The notes: a model not told the origin generated them from the letters alone. 7,554 nucleotides of DNA from Microcaldota archaeon (GCA_021845465.1 JAKBRL010000033.1:1-7554), one strand, 5' to 3'; shown: positions 1 to 6,051, counted from the stretch's first letter. Program-made: numbers and translations.

Positions 1-2
1 GT

Positions 3-767
3 TCACAGCAGACAGTTACATACACTACACCAGGTACATACTACTTTACAACACCAAGTGGAACAACTACAAGTACCTCATACCAAATCTCACTAGTCGG
101 CGCAGGCGGAGGAGGAGGAGATGGCACGGCACCTTCATCTGGTTCAGACGGTACTGTTCCTGGCACAGGCGGAGGCGGAGGCGGCTATATTGTGGCAGAT
201 GTTTCAGGATTGCAGCCTGGCACCACTATAACAGTAACTGTAGGCGCAGGCGGCGGCTATACTATAAATGGTGGCATAAGCGGAGGTGCATCTTCTGCAA
301 GTGCTTCCGGATTCACCGCAACAGCAGGCGCAGGCGCAGGCGGACAATCAGAATGGGGACAAACATTCGTTTCAGGAGGCGTATACTGTGCCTACATATC
401 CGGAGGCAGTGGGGGCACAAATTCTGCGTCAGGATCTAATGTAAATATACTTGTAAACGATCAAGGTCAGCCTGGTCAAACAACACCAGGTCCAATATGT
501 GAACTGGACAACAACAATGGTGGCAATTCCGGCGGAAATCAAGGGCTCGGAGGTGCAGCAGCTACAGGCGAAGGTTATAATGGCAACCCAGGCGGTGCAT
601 ACGGAGGCGGCGGCAGCGGCGGAGGACCTGCTCAAATTGCAGAAAACGGTGCTTTGGACCCATACTGGGTTTGTGACCCACTACCCGGTCAGACTGCTTG
701 CACTACTAACGGCAGTAATGGCGCAGGCGGAATGGTATCCATTTCATGGTTCGGTCCGCCTTCATGA
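3..767 (+). CDS. Glycine-rich, probably secreted or surface protein (3' part; 5' end beyond the window)
   Basis: The frame is open from the left edge to the TGA at 765-767, giving 254 visible residues; the true start lies outside the window. The first ~30 residues are Ser/Thr/Tyr-rich and include the stretch PGTYYFTTPSG. A GAGGGG turn follows, then repeated Gly clusters (six Gly in a row near residue 58, then GAGGG, GAGAGG and YGGGGSGGG). This pattern, a short beta-strand segment reading x-Y-x-F-T-x-P-x-G followed by GAGGGGG, is typical of the glycine-rich domain found in bacterial, phage and archaeal surface or fibre proteins. Four Cys (in VYCAY, PICEL, WVCDP and TACTT) could form two disulfides, which fits an extracellular site. 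No membrane anchor is visible at the C-terminus, which ends in WFGPPS. Glycine codons are almost all GGC or GGA. Family assignment is by pattern only, and the function is unknown. Confidence 0.75.
   Translation, partial: SQQTVTYTTPGTYYFTTPSGTTTSTSYQISLVGAGGGGGDGTAPSSGSDGTVPGTGGGGGGYIVADVSGLQPGTTITVTVGAGGGYTINGGISGGASSASASGFTATAGAGAGGQSEWGQTFVSGGVYCAYISGGSGGTNSASGSNVNILVNDQGQPGQTTPGPICELDNNNGGNSGGNQGLGGAAATGEGYNGNPGGAYGGGGSGGGPAQIAENGALDPYWVCDPLPGQTACTTNGSNGAGGMVSISWFGPPS
99..341 (+). repeat. GGN/GCA simple-sequence tracts coding for Gly/Ala runs
   Basis: Within the glycine-rich gene there are short tandem codon tracts: GGC GCA GGC followed by four GGA at 99-119, alternating GGC/GGA over six codons at 168-185, and three copies of GCAGGC at 324-341. 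A similar run lies near 602-625. They encode the Gly/Ala clusters. Tracts of this kind can change in copy number by slippage, but in whole codons here, so the frame would be kept. Confidence 0.7.
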
Positions 768-798
768 TATTCTAAGAATACGTCTTGCTTATTGATTT

Positions 799-822
799 GG
801 GCATTTGCCCTTATATTTTAAT
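799..822 (+). terminator. Candidate terminator of the glycine-rich gene
   Basis: A GGGC-ATTT-GCCC hairpin at 799-810 is followed directly by the T-rich stretch TTATATTTTAATT. It lies 31 nt after the stop codon. Archaeal termination mainly needs T-rich sequence, so the T stretch may matter more than the short stem. The same A/T-rich stretch could instead act as a TATA-like element. Confidence 0.45.
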
Positions 823-873
823 TAGGTTTCCAATCGCTGCAGAACTATTGATACGTAAATCTAAAACCTAAAG

Positions 874-1001
874 CAGGCTAGCTATAATAAATAAAAACTG
901 TAGCTTCAGGATAAGCACTATTATGGTATCTTTGCCTAAGTTATCCTTTAATCTAACTGAAGAAAAGGAATCTAGCCATAATTATTTAAATCAGGCTAGC
1001 T
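874..1001. repeat. 10-bp direct repeat CAGGCTAGCT (874-883 and 992-1001) flanking an inverted repeat
   Basis: The sequence CAGGCTAGCT occurs exactly twice, 118 bp apart. Its core GCTAGC is self-complementary, so the two copies could also pair with each other in RNA (8 bp, with G-U pairs at the ends). Between them AGGATAA (908-914) and TTATCCT (941-947) form a perfect 7-bp inverted repeat with a 26-nt loop. The partial echo TCTAGCC is at 971-977. These are direct sequence observations; a role as operator, recombination site or small RNA is unproven. Confidence 0.5.
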
Positions 1002-1031
1002 GAAAATGCTATCAGAAGTTTACCGCCTATC

Positions 1032-1589
1032 CTATCTGCTCTGCCTGCTTATTGTCTTGTATTTATAGAGTTCGGAAGGCTTGAACCATACGCTTATCTC
1101 CCTGCTTGCAGATTTGGGGCTGTCAGATACGTGTACTATATTTCTTATGGATCTCTTCTCGCTGTCCGCAAGCTTATATGTGTCTGTGGAGAGCATGCCT
1201 CTTATTGTATTTGGGTCTGCTGATTTAGGCTCCGTTGCGCCAGCTATCTTCCTTGCTGTCTTGTTCGCATCTCTTCCCTCAAGCACTATTGCAATGACTG
1301 GAAGCCTTGTAAGTTCATTTATGAGATATGACCTTATCCTCATGCCTATCTCTCTTTCTGTTTCATTGTTGACTATCCCTCTTTTGGCATCAGACGCTTT
1401 TGCACTCTTTCCAACTGAAAAAAGCCATTTCTCATCTGCTATGTAGTGCCTTCCTACGAGTTTCTTATCCGCATTCAGCATCTTTATTCCCACTACCTTA
1501 AGGCCTCCTTTTTCAAATTCGGATATAACCTTTCCGATAACGGCCTTCTCCATTCCATCTGGTTTAATTACTACTAATGCTTTTTCCAT
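1032..1589 (-). CDS. ndk: Nucleoside diphosphate kinase, long form
   Basis: This 185-residue enzyme moves the gamma-phosphate of ATP to other (d)NDPs in the cytoplasm through a phospho-histidine. Visible landmarks are MEKALVVIKPDG at the start (Lys9), HY at 48-49, VIAIVLEG at 98-105, the GAT.P..ADPNTIRG block at 117-131 (Arg130), and NIVHVSDSPKSASREI with the active-site His at about 153. The usual HGSDS is HVSDS here. Typical NDKs have 130-155 residues. The excess lies in two places: a charged insert at about 55-88, after HY, and STDTYKLADSEKRSIR at about 134-149, just before the His motif. From memory, similar long forms occur in DPANN archaea and in Patescibacteria. The gene diverges from infB. 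The ATG at 1589 fits both the family N-terminus and the TATA box about 25 nt upstream, and no clear Shine-Dalgarno site is present. Confidence 0.93.
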   Translation of the reverse strand: MEKALVVIKPDGMEKAVIGKVISEFEKGGLKVVGIKMLNADKKLVGRHYIADEKWLFSVGKSAKASDAKRGIVNNETEREIGMRIRSYLINELTRLPVIAIVLEGRDANKTARKIAGATEPKSADPNTIRGMLSTDTYKLADSEKRSIRNIVHVSDSPKSASREISVWFKPSELYKYKTISRQSR

Positions 1590-1610
1590 TTTCTCACTGA
1601 TAGTGTATTC

Positions 1611-1622
1611 TTTTATATTTTA
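1611..1622 (-). promoter_or_regulatory. TATA box of ndk
   Basis: Read on the minus strand this is TAAAATATAAAA, centred about 27 nt before the ndk ATG. That spacing would start the transcript at or next to the start codon, so the mRNA is probably leaderless. Confidence 0.55.
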
Positions 1623-1632
1623 ATCACCTTCT

Positions 1633-1641
1633 ATTTATATT
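1633..1641 (+). promoter_or_regulatory. TATA box of infB
   Basis: The A/T-rich stretch ATTTATATT is centred about 26 nt before the infB ATG at 1663. No G-rich ribosome binding site lies before the start (AAGTAGATCTA), so a leaderless mRNA is likely. The element lies in the same 73-bp gap as the oppositely facing ndk promoter. Confidence 0.5.
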
Positions 1642-1662
1642 ACTTGTCATAAAGTAGATCTA

Positions 1663-3420
1663 ATGATACGCCAGCCTATAATAGTAGTCATGGGGCATGT
1701 AGACCATGGCAAGACCAGCATACTGGATAAGATAAAAAATACAACACTGACAGCAACAGAGGCCGGAGGAATAACACAGCATATAGGCGCAAGCGAAGTG
1801 CCTCTAAGTACAATCTCGAAAATATCAGGGGAACTTCTGAAGAAATTCAATATAAATATAACCATACCCGGGCTTCTCTTCATAGACACCCCAGGCCATG
1901 AAGCCTTTACAAACCTCAGGCGAAGGGGAGGTTCCGTTGCAGACCTTGCAATTCTTGTTGTTGATGTATCCAAGAGCTTTGAACCGCAGACTTACGAGGC
2001 TCTTGACATATTAAAGGAATACAAGACTCCATTTATAGTAGCAGCAAATAAGATTGATTTGGTAAACGGATGGAAATCATATGAAACATACAGTTTCAGT
2101 GAAAGCCTTTCAAAGCAAAATATGAACGCATCTGAAGATCTGGAAGCAAAAATCTATGGTCTGGTAGGAAAGCTCAGTGAACGCGGATTTAACGCAGAGA
2201 GATTTGACCGCGTCAAAGATTTCAGGAAAGAAATAGTCATAGTTCCTGTGAGTGCAAAGACAGGCGAGGGCATAGCCGAGCTTCTTGTTTATGCAACAGG
2301 ACTCTCGCAGCGTTTCCTAGAGATGAAGTTGCAGATAGAGGTCAACGGTCCTGGGCTTGGCAGCATAATAGAGCGAAAAGAAGACAAAGGCCTTGGTACA
2401 ACTATCTCTGTAATATTATACAACGGAACTCTAAAGGTCAATGACACTGTGGCATTCTCAACGCAATCAGGAATAAAGACCTCAAAGATCAGGGCCCTGC
2501 TCAAGCCGAAAGAAACAGAGGATATACGCGCTTCAGGAAGCAGGTTCGTTTACGTTGACAGTGTAAGTGCAGCTTCAGGTGTAAAGATAAGCGGAACAGA
2601 CTTGGAAGATGCACTTCCTGGATCACTTCTAGTATCTACTGACACTCCGAATTATGAAAACATAATAAGATCGGAGATACAGGAGCTTTTTGCTACGGAC
2701 AAGGCAGGCGTAATATTGAAGACTGACACAATGGGGAGTCTTGAGGCTCTTTCAAGAATGCTCAAATCCTCAGGAGTAAATGTCGGAAAGAAAGAGATAG
2801 GCAGCGTCACAAAAAGAGATGTCCTTGATGCTTTCGGAATGAGAGCTACTGACCCATTCAGTTCTGTAATATTGGCATTCAATGTGCCTCTTGAAGAAGA
2901 AGCCAAAGCGGAGGCATATGCAACCGGGGTAAACATAATCTCTGGAAATATAATCTATAAGATAATAGACGATTACAATCTATGGCTGGCCGAAGAGAGG
3001 AAGAGGGAGCATACCGCAATAGAGAGATCCCTAAGTTATCCGGGAGAAATAAAGATACTGCCAAACTCATGCTTTAGGGTATCACACCCTGCCATATTCG
3101 GTGTCGAGGTGATCAGGGGGAAGATAAGGCCCGGAGTACAGATGATAAATGCACAGGGGGAGATCCTCGGAAAGATAAAAGAGATGCAGGATAACGGTAT
3201 AAGCATGCAGGAGGCAAAAAAATCAGCAAACATAGCCGTATCTATGGATGGAGTCACCTTCGGAAGGCAGATAAACGATGGTGATATCCTCACCGTATTC
3301 TTAAATGACGACGAAGAACGCGCATTAAAATACAAATTCCGCGACTTCCTTTCTGATGACGACAACGATCTTCTTGAAAAGCTTGACCAAATAAAAGAGA
3401 AAACCAAAAAAAACAGATGA
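1663..3420 (+). CDS. infB: Translation initiation factor aIF5B (IF2/eIF5B family GTPase)
   Basis: This is the GTPase that promotes ribosomal subunit joining at translation initiation. The protein has 585 residues, close to the ~600 usual for archaeal aIF5B, with no N-terminal extension. The G domain is complete: GHVDHGKT (11-18, P-loop), GGITQHIGA (35-43, switch I), DTPGHEAF (75-82, switch II), NKID (129-132) and SAKTGEG (197-203). A beta-barrel domain II follows (~225-330, starting near LQIEVNGPGLGSIIE), then domain III (~335-440, including VILKTDTMGSLEALSRML), a linking helix and the C-terminal barrel domain IV (~455-560, with VEVIRGKIRPG), which in this family contacts aIF1A and initiator tRNA. 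The sequence runs straight through the P-loop, so there is no intein, although inteins are known at this site in some archaea. The tail is Lys-rich. The start is set by conservation of MIRQPIIVVMGHVDHGKT. Confidence 0.97.
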   Translation: MIRQPIIVVMGHVDHGKTSILDKIKNTTLTATEAGGITQHIGASEVPLSTISKISGELLKKFNINITIPGLLFIDTPGHEAFTNLRRRGGSVADLAILVVDVSKSFEPQTYEALDILKEYKTPFIVAANKIDLVNGWKSYETYSFSESLSKQNMNASEDLEAKIYGLVGKLSERGFNAERFDRVKDFRKEIVIVPVSAKTGEGIAELLVYATGLSQRFLEMKLQIEVNGPGLGSIIERKEDKGLGTTISVILYNGTLKVNDTVAFSTQSGIKTSKIRALLKPKETEDIRASGSRFVYVDSVSAASGVKISGTDLEDALPGSLLVSTDTPNYENIIRSEIQELFATDKAGVILKTDTMGSLEALSRMLKSSGVNVGKKEIGSVTKRDVLDAFGMRATDPFSSVILAFNVPLEEEAKAEAYATGVNIISGNIIYKIIDDYNLWLAEERKREHTAIERSLSYPGEIKILPNSCFRVSHPAIFGVEVIRGKIRPGVQMINAQGEILGKIKEMQDNGISMQEAKKSANIAVSMDGVTFGRQINDGDILTVFLNDDEERALKYKFRDFLSDDDNDLLEKLDQIKEKTKKNR

Positions 3421-3466
3421 ATGGCATATATTGGCAGAGGGCATAGGGATATATTCCTTTAGTTGC

Positions 3467-3476
3467 AAAAATAATA
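3467..3476 (+). promoter_or_regulatory. Candidate TATA element of the rps8e cluster
   Basis: AAAAATAATA is centred about 26 nt before the rps8e ATG in a 77-bp gap after infB. It would allow separate, leaderless transcription of the cluster. A weak purine stretch (GTGGTAG, 3490-3496) before the ATG could instead act as a ribosome site. Read-through from infB is also possible. Confidence 0.35.
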
Positions 3477-3497
3477 ACTATATTAATAAGTGGTAGT

Positions 3498-3893
3498 ATG
3501 AGCCAGTTCGGATCCCAATTCCATGGAAAACCATTCAGAAAGAAGGAAGGCAATGGGAAAGCCAAGAAGAAATTCAGAGACAAAAGGAGGAGCGAAAGCG
3601 GAGGATTCTTCGCAAAGACAACCTTATCGGAAACAGATCATCTCAAAAGCGTGAGAGGCAGAGGATCAAACAAAAAGAACAAACTGCAATATGCTGCAAA
3701 TGTCAACCTTCTTACTCCTTCAGGATATAAAAAAGTCAAGATTACCGACATTCTGGAATCTCCGGACAACAGAAACTTCTCGAGATTAAGGATAATGACA
3801 AAAGGATCCGTAATCTCCACAGAAGCAGGCAAGGCGATCATAACCAACAGACCCGGGAAGGAAGGCAGCGTAAATGCAAAGCTGATAGGGTAA
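3498..3893 (+). CDS. rps8e: 30S ribosomal protein S8e
   Basis: S8e is a small-subunit ribosomal protein shared by archaea and eukaryotes and absent from bacteria. The 131 residues match the usual archaeal length. The N-terminal ~35 residues are Lys/Arg-rich for rRNA binding. Family landmarks follow: VRGRGSNKKNKL (52-63), the AANVNL strand (66-71), SPDNRNFSRLRIMTKGSVI (88-106, matching the family pattern NPANRHFVRRNIITKGAII), STEAGKAIITNRPG (107-120) and the terminal EGSVNAKLIG. It heads a cluster in which the next gene begins 5 nt after its stop. Confidence 0.95.
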   Translation: MSQFGSQFHGKPFRKKEGNGKAKKKFRDKRRSESGGFFAKTTLSETDHLKSVRGRGSNKKNKLQYAANVNLLTPSGYKKVKITDILESPDNRNFSRLRIMTKGSVISTEAGKAIITNRPGKEGSVNAKLIG

Positions 3894-3898
3894 TCCGG

Positions 3899-4273
3899 AT
3901 GCCTGCACGCGTATATCTCTGTGACGAAAAGGATATGGAAAAACTGAAGGACCTGATGGCATACGATCCCTATCTCGACAAAAACAAAACGGAAGAAGAG
4001 CTTGCATCATTGAAACAGGACAAAGCTGCAAACGTAATATTCGCAAGGCAGGACTACCAGATAAAAGATGGCATATCCATAGGCATGGAGAAAGACAAAT
4101 GCTACCTATATCTAAATGCAAACGAAGAATTCCTAGCACTTGCAGAGCCAAAACTTCTTTCAGCTATAGAGAATGCAAAACGCGCAGATCCAGAAACAGA
4201 AAAAAAAGTAATCTCGATGATAGAGGAAGAGATATCCAACAGCGAATCAGGAATAGGATCTATCTTTGGGTAG
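3899..4273 (+). CDS. Small conserved-looking archaeal protein of unknown function
   Basis: This encodes 124 residues, acidic and without a signal peptide or membrane segment, so probably cytoplasmic. The N-terminal part (MPARVYLCDEKDMEKLKDLM) reads as a beta strand plus helix. A strand-rich middle follows (NVIFARQDYQIKDG, CYLYLNANEEFLALAEPKL), then a charged helix (~88-114) and a Gly/Ser tail ending GIGSIFG. It resembles small archaeal proteins that share an ARQxYxxxDG segment and a terminal GxxFG, possibly of the DUF5749 beta-barrel type; I am not certain of that family. It starts 5 nt after the rps8e stop, with AGGG about 8 nt before its ATG. Its stop codon is embedded in the ribosome site of argF, so the three genes are very likely co-translated. 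No function is assigned. Confidence 0.8.
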   Translation: MPARVYLCDEKDMEKLKDLMAYDPYLDKNKTEEELASLKQDKAANVIFARQDYQIKDGISIGMEKDKCYLYLNANEEFLALAEPKLLSAIENAKRADPETEKKVISMIEEEISNSESGIGSIFG

Positions 4274-4276
4274 GTG
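4271..4276 (+). promoter_or_regulatory. Ribosome binding site TAGGTG that sets the argF start
   Basis: GGTG at 4273-4276 is the archaeal Shine-Dalgarno core. It overlaps the TAG stop of the upstream gene and sits 7 nt before the TTG at 4284. An earlier in-frame TTG at 4266 would place this site inside the coding sequence, so TTG 4284 is the better start. The layout suggests translational coupling. Confidence 0.65.
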
Positions 4277-4283
4277 CCGTAAG

Positions 4284-5189
4284 TTGGGAAATCTTGTAAG
4301 CATAAATGACTTGGGGAAGAAAGACATCGTCAAGATATTCGAGATCACTGACAGAATAAAGCACGGCGGATTAAAAGACTCAATGAAAGGCAGGAGGCTT
4401 GCCCTTCTTTTTGAAAAACCTTCAACCAGGACAAGGACCTCTTTCGAGTCAGGGATGTTTATGCTAGGCGGCTTTCCAATATACCTCGATACTAAAACCA
4501 TGCAGGCATCAAGAGGCGAGACATATCAAGACACCTCGAAAATCCTAAGCCTTTATACTGATATAATTGCTGCAAGAATGAACAGGCATAGCGATCTGCT
4601 GGAATTCGCCAAAGCTTCAGATGTGCCTGTAATAAATGCCCTCACAGAGCTCGAACACCCCTGCCAAGCTCTCAGTGATATATACACTATACGCGAAATA
4701 AGAAAAGACTTAAACGGCATAAAGCTCTCATTTGTCGGAGACATAGCAACAAATACTGCTAATTCACTGCTTCTCGCTTCAACAAAGCTCGGAATGAAGT
4801 TCTCAATGGTGGGTCCACATTCAATAAAACCGAATCCGGAATATCTCAAGAAAGCCAGATCACAGGGCATAGTAAGCATATCTGATTCATTAAAAAACGG
4901 ATTAAAAGATTCGGAATTTGTATATACTGACACATGGGTAAGCATGGGGGAAGAATCTATAGCCAAAAAGAAGAAAAAAGAATTGTCCGGCTATCAGGTA
5001 AACAAGAAAGCGATGTCCTATGCTTCCAGCGGATCTTTTTTCATGCACTGCCTGCCTGCGCATCGCGGAGAAGAGGTAACATCAGAAGTTATAGACGGAA
5101 AATCATCCATAATCTGGGAACAGGCAAGAAACAAGATGTATGTCGAAGCTGCCATCCTTGTCTATCTCTCAAGCCAAATCAGAAAATAA
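4284..5189 (+). CDS. argF: Ornithine carbamoyltransferase
   Basis: OTC makes citrulline and phosphate from carbamoyl phosphate and ornithine in the cytoplasm, in arginine synthesis; the reverse direction serves arginine catabolism. Counting from the TTG start there are 301 residues, within the family range. The carbamoyl-phosphate loop STRTR is at 47-51 (within EKPSTRTRTSFESG), HPCQALSD begins at 125, the ornithine SMG loop DTWVSMGEE has SMG at 220-222, and the active-site HCLPAHRGEEV begins at 255. HCLP and SMG separate OTC from aspartate carbamoyltransferase, which has HPLP. The segment that normally reads D-x-N-N-V reads GDIATNTANSL here, a mild departure. MGNLVSINDLGKKDI matches family N-termini, supporting the TTG at 4284. 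It is the last gene of the rps8e cluster, and no other arginine gene is in view, so direction and pathway cannot be settled here. Confidence 0.93.
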   Translation: MGNLVSINDLGKKDIVKIFEITDRIKHGGLKDSMKGRRLALLFEKPSTRTRTSFESGMFMLGGFPIYLDTKTMQASRGETYQDTSKILSLYTDIIAARMNRHSDLLEFAKASDVPVINALTELEHPCQALSDIYTIREIRKDLNGIKLSFVGDIATNTANSLLLASTKLGMKFSMVGPHSIKPNPEYLKKARSQGIVSISDSLKNGLKDSEFVYTDTWVSMGEESIAKKKKKELSGYQVNKKAMSYASSGSFFMHCLPAHRGEEVTSEVIDGKSSIIWEQARNKMYVEAAILVYLSSQIRK

Positions 5190-5200
5190 GTTTTTCCTTC
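5190..5200 (+). terminator. T-run terminator of the rps8e-argF cluster
   Basis: GTTTTTCCTTC follows the argF stop codon at once. A pyrimidine run with five T in a row is a typical archaeal termination signal; there is no clear hairpin before it. Confidence 0.5.
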
Positions 5201-5329
5201 CCAGGCATCAAAAAGCAATCTGAGTCCATTCATATACGGGACTAACACGGATAAAAATCTGAAAAGAAATCTTGCTAAAATATAATATTATACAGAAAAG
5301 CTTGATATATCCTTCCAAAATGCGGCAGA

Positions 5330-5339
5330 TTTATAAATA
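5330..5339 (+). promoter_or_regulatory. TATA box of pyrH
   Basis: TTTATAAATA is centred about 30 nt before the ATG at 5365, which predicts a transcript beginning within a few nt of it. The identical decamer precedes the tRNA gene at the right edge. The box lies downstream of the in-frame TTG at 5272 and ATG at 5320, which argues against those starts. The rest of the 5201-5364 gap is A/T-rich and I see nothing else in it. Confidence 0.7.
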
Positions 5340-5364
5340 TAAACCGTACTTATTATTCGATATA

Positions 5365-6051
5365 ATGGACACTATATGTTTATCTCTGGGCGGGCATGTT
5401 GTTTTCAAAAAGAACGGGGTAAATGTAAACTACATAAACAAATTTCTTAAACTTATAAAAGATTATGTAGGAATATACAAATTTGTAATAGTTGTCGGCG
5501 GAGGTTATGCCAGCAGGCTCTACACCCAGCCTGCAAGGGAGATAATAAAAAACAACGAAGTCCTTGATGAGATTGCAATAGCAATAACGCGTATAAATGC
5601 ACTCATAGTCAAAGACATATTCTCCGAACTTAATGTATATCCAAATGTAATAACAAACTTAGATGATCTAAGGTCAGCCACAAGAACAAGCGAGATAGTA
5701 TTCATGGGAGGCCTTACTCCGGGCATGACAACCGATTCTGTTGCAGTGCTAGCTTCTGAAGTTGTAAACAGCAAAGTAATGATAAACATAGGTAACGGTT
5801 CGTTCGTATATGATAAACCTCCTTCCAAGCCTGGAGCAAAAAGGCTCGAAAAGCTAGACCACAACAAACTCGTCGAGATAGCTGCAAAATACGATACGAG
5901 GGAAGCTGATGCCTCCTTCATCTTTGATCTTGTGGCAAGCAAGCTTGCAAAGAGGGCGAATATCGAGATAAGGTTTGTAAACGATCAGATAGAAGAGCTC
6001 AGGTCCGCAATAATAAACAGGAAGCATAACGGAAGCATAGTAAAGAACTAA
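5365..6051 (+). CDS. pyrH: UMP kinase, archaeal type (amino acid kinase fold)
   Basis: UMP kinase phosphorylates UMP to UDP with ATP in the cytoplasm, and NDK can then make UTP. The protein has 228 residues from the ATG at 5365, close to the ~225 of archaeal UMP kinases. Landmarks are LSLGGHVV (6-13, phosphate-binding loop, usually SLGGS), VVGGGYASRLY (43-53), the helix DEIAIAITRINALIV (68-82), MGGLTPGMTTDSVAV (114-128, nucleotide-binding block) and VYDKPPSK (148-155). The stretch that usually reads N-x-x-x-V-D-G-V-Y reads NIGNGSFVY here, and SLGG is followed by His; both are unusual but conservative in place. A longer frame back to 5272 exists, but its extra 31 residues have no family match and contain the TATA box. 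Carbamate kinase, in the same fold, fits less well in length and motifs. Confidence 0.9.
   Translation: MDTICLSLGGHVVFKKNGVNVNYINKFLKLIKDYVGIYKFVIVVGGGYASRLYTQPAREIIKNNEVLDEIAIAITRINALIVKDIFSELNVYPNVITNLDDLRSATRTSEIVFMGGLTPGMTTDSVAVLASEVVNSKVMINIGNGSFVYDKPPSKPGAKRLEKLDHNKLVEIAAKYDTREADASFIFDLVASKLAKRANIEIRFVNDQIEELRSAIINRKHNGSIVKN

Larger units (their letters stand above)
768..1031. other. Intergenic region between convergent genes
   Basis: These 264 bp separate the end of the glycine-rich gene (plus) from the end of ndk (minus). No convincing protein gene is present. The region holds a candidate terminator just after the first gene, a 10-bp direct repeat (874-883 and 992-1001) and a 7-bp inverted repeat (908-914 with 941-947) between the copies. 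A T-rich stretch on the minus strand (complement of 884-898) could help end ndk transcription. I do not recognise a known RNA family here. Confidence 0.6.

Noticed and set aside
429..795. Alternative frames on both strands overlapping the glycine-rich gene.
   Set aside because: Low-complexity GC-rich codon runs create open frames by chance. Only the frame at 3-767 gives a sensible Gly-rich protein continuing from the edge.
1006..1068. A 20-residue hydrophobic open frame (MLSEVYRLSYLL...) that could be a membrane micropeptide.
   Set aside because: It overlaps the 3' end of ndk on the opposite strand, has no ribosome site or suitable promoter, and its hydrophobic content is explained by the complement of ndk codons.
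1081..1446. A 121-codon frame antisense to ndk, rich in hydrophobic residues.
   Set aside because: It lies wholly inside a well-supported ndk gene; it is a codon shadow with no family pattern.
1663..3420. An intein in aIF5B.
   Set aside because: The G motifs and downstream domains run continuously at normal family spacing, with no inserted splicing domain.
4284..5189. Aspartate carbamoyltransferase as an alternative call for argF.
   Set aside because: The SMG ornithine loop and HCLP active-site motif are those of OTC; the aspartate enzyme carries HPLP.
4934..5245. A plus-strand frame overlapping the end of argF.
   Set aside because: argF motifs (SMG, HCLP) prove the other frame; this one is a basic, patternless shadow.
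5201..5329. A possible C/D box small RNA in the gap before pyrH (two CTGA sequences, near 5219 and 5259).
   Set aside because: No C box (RTGATGA) lies at the right distance on either strand, so the CTGA sequences are probably chance.
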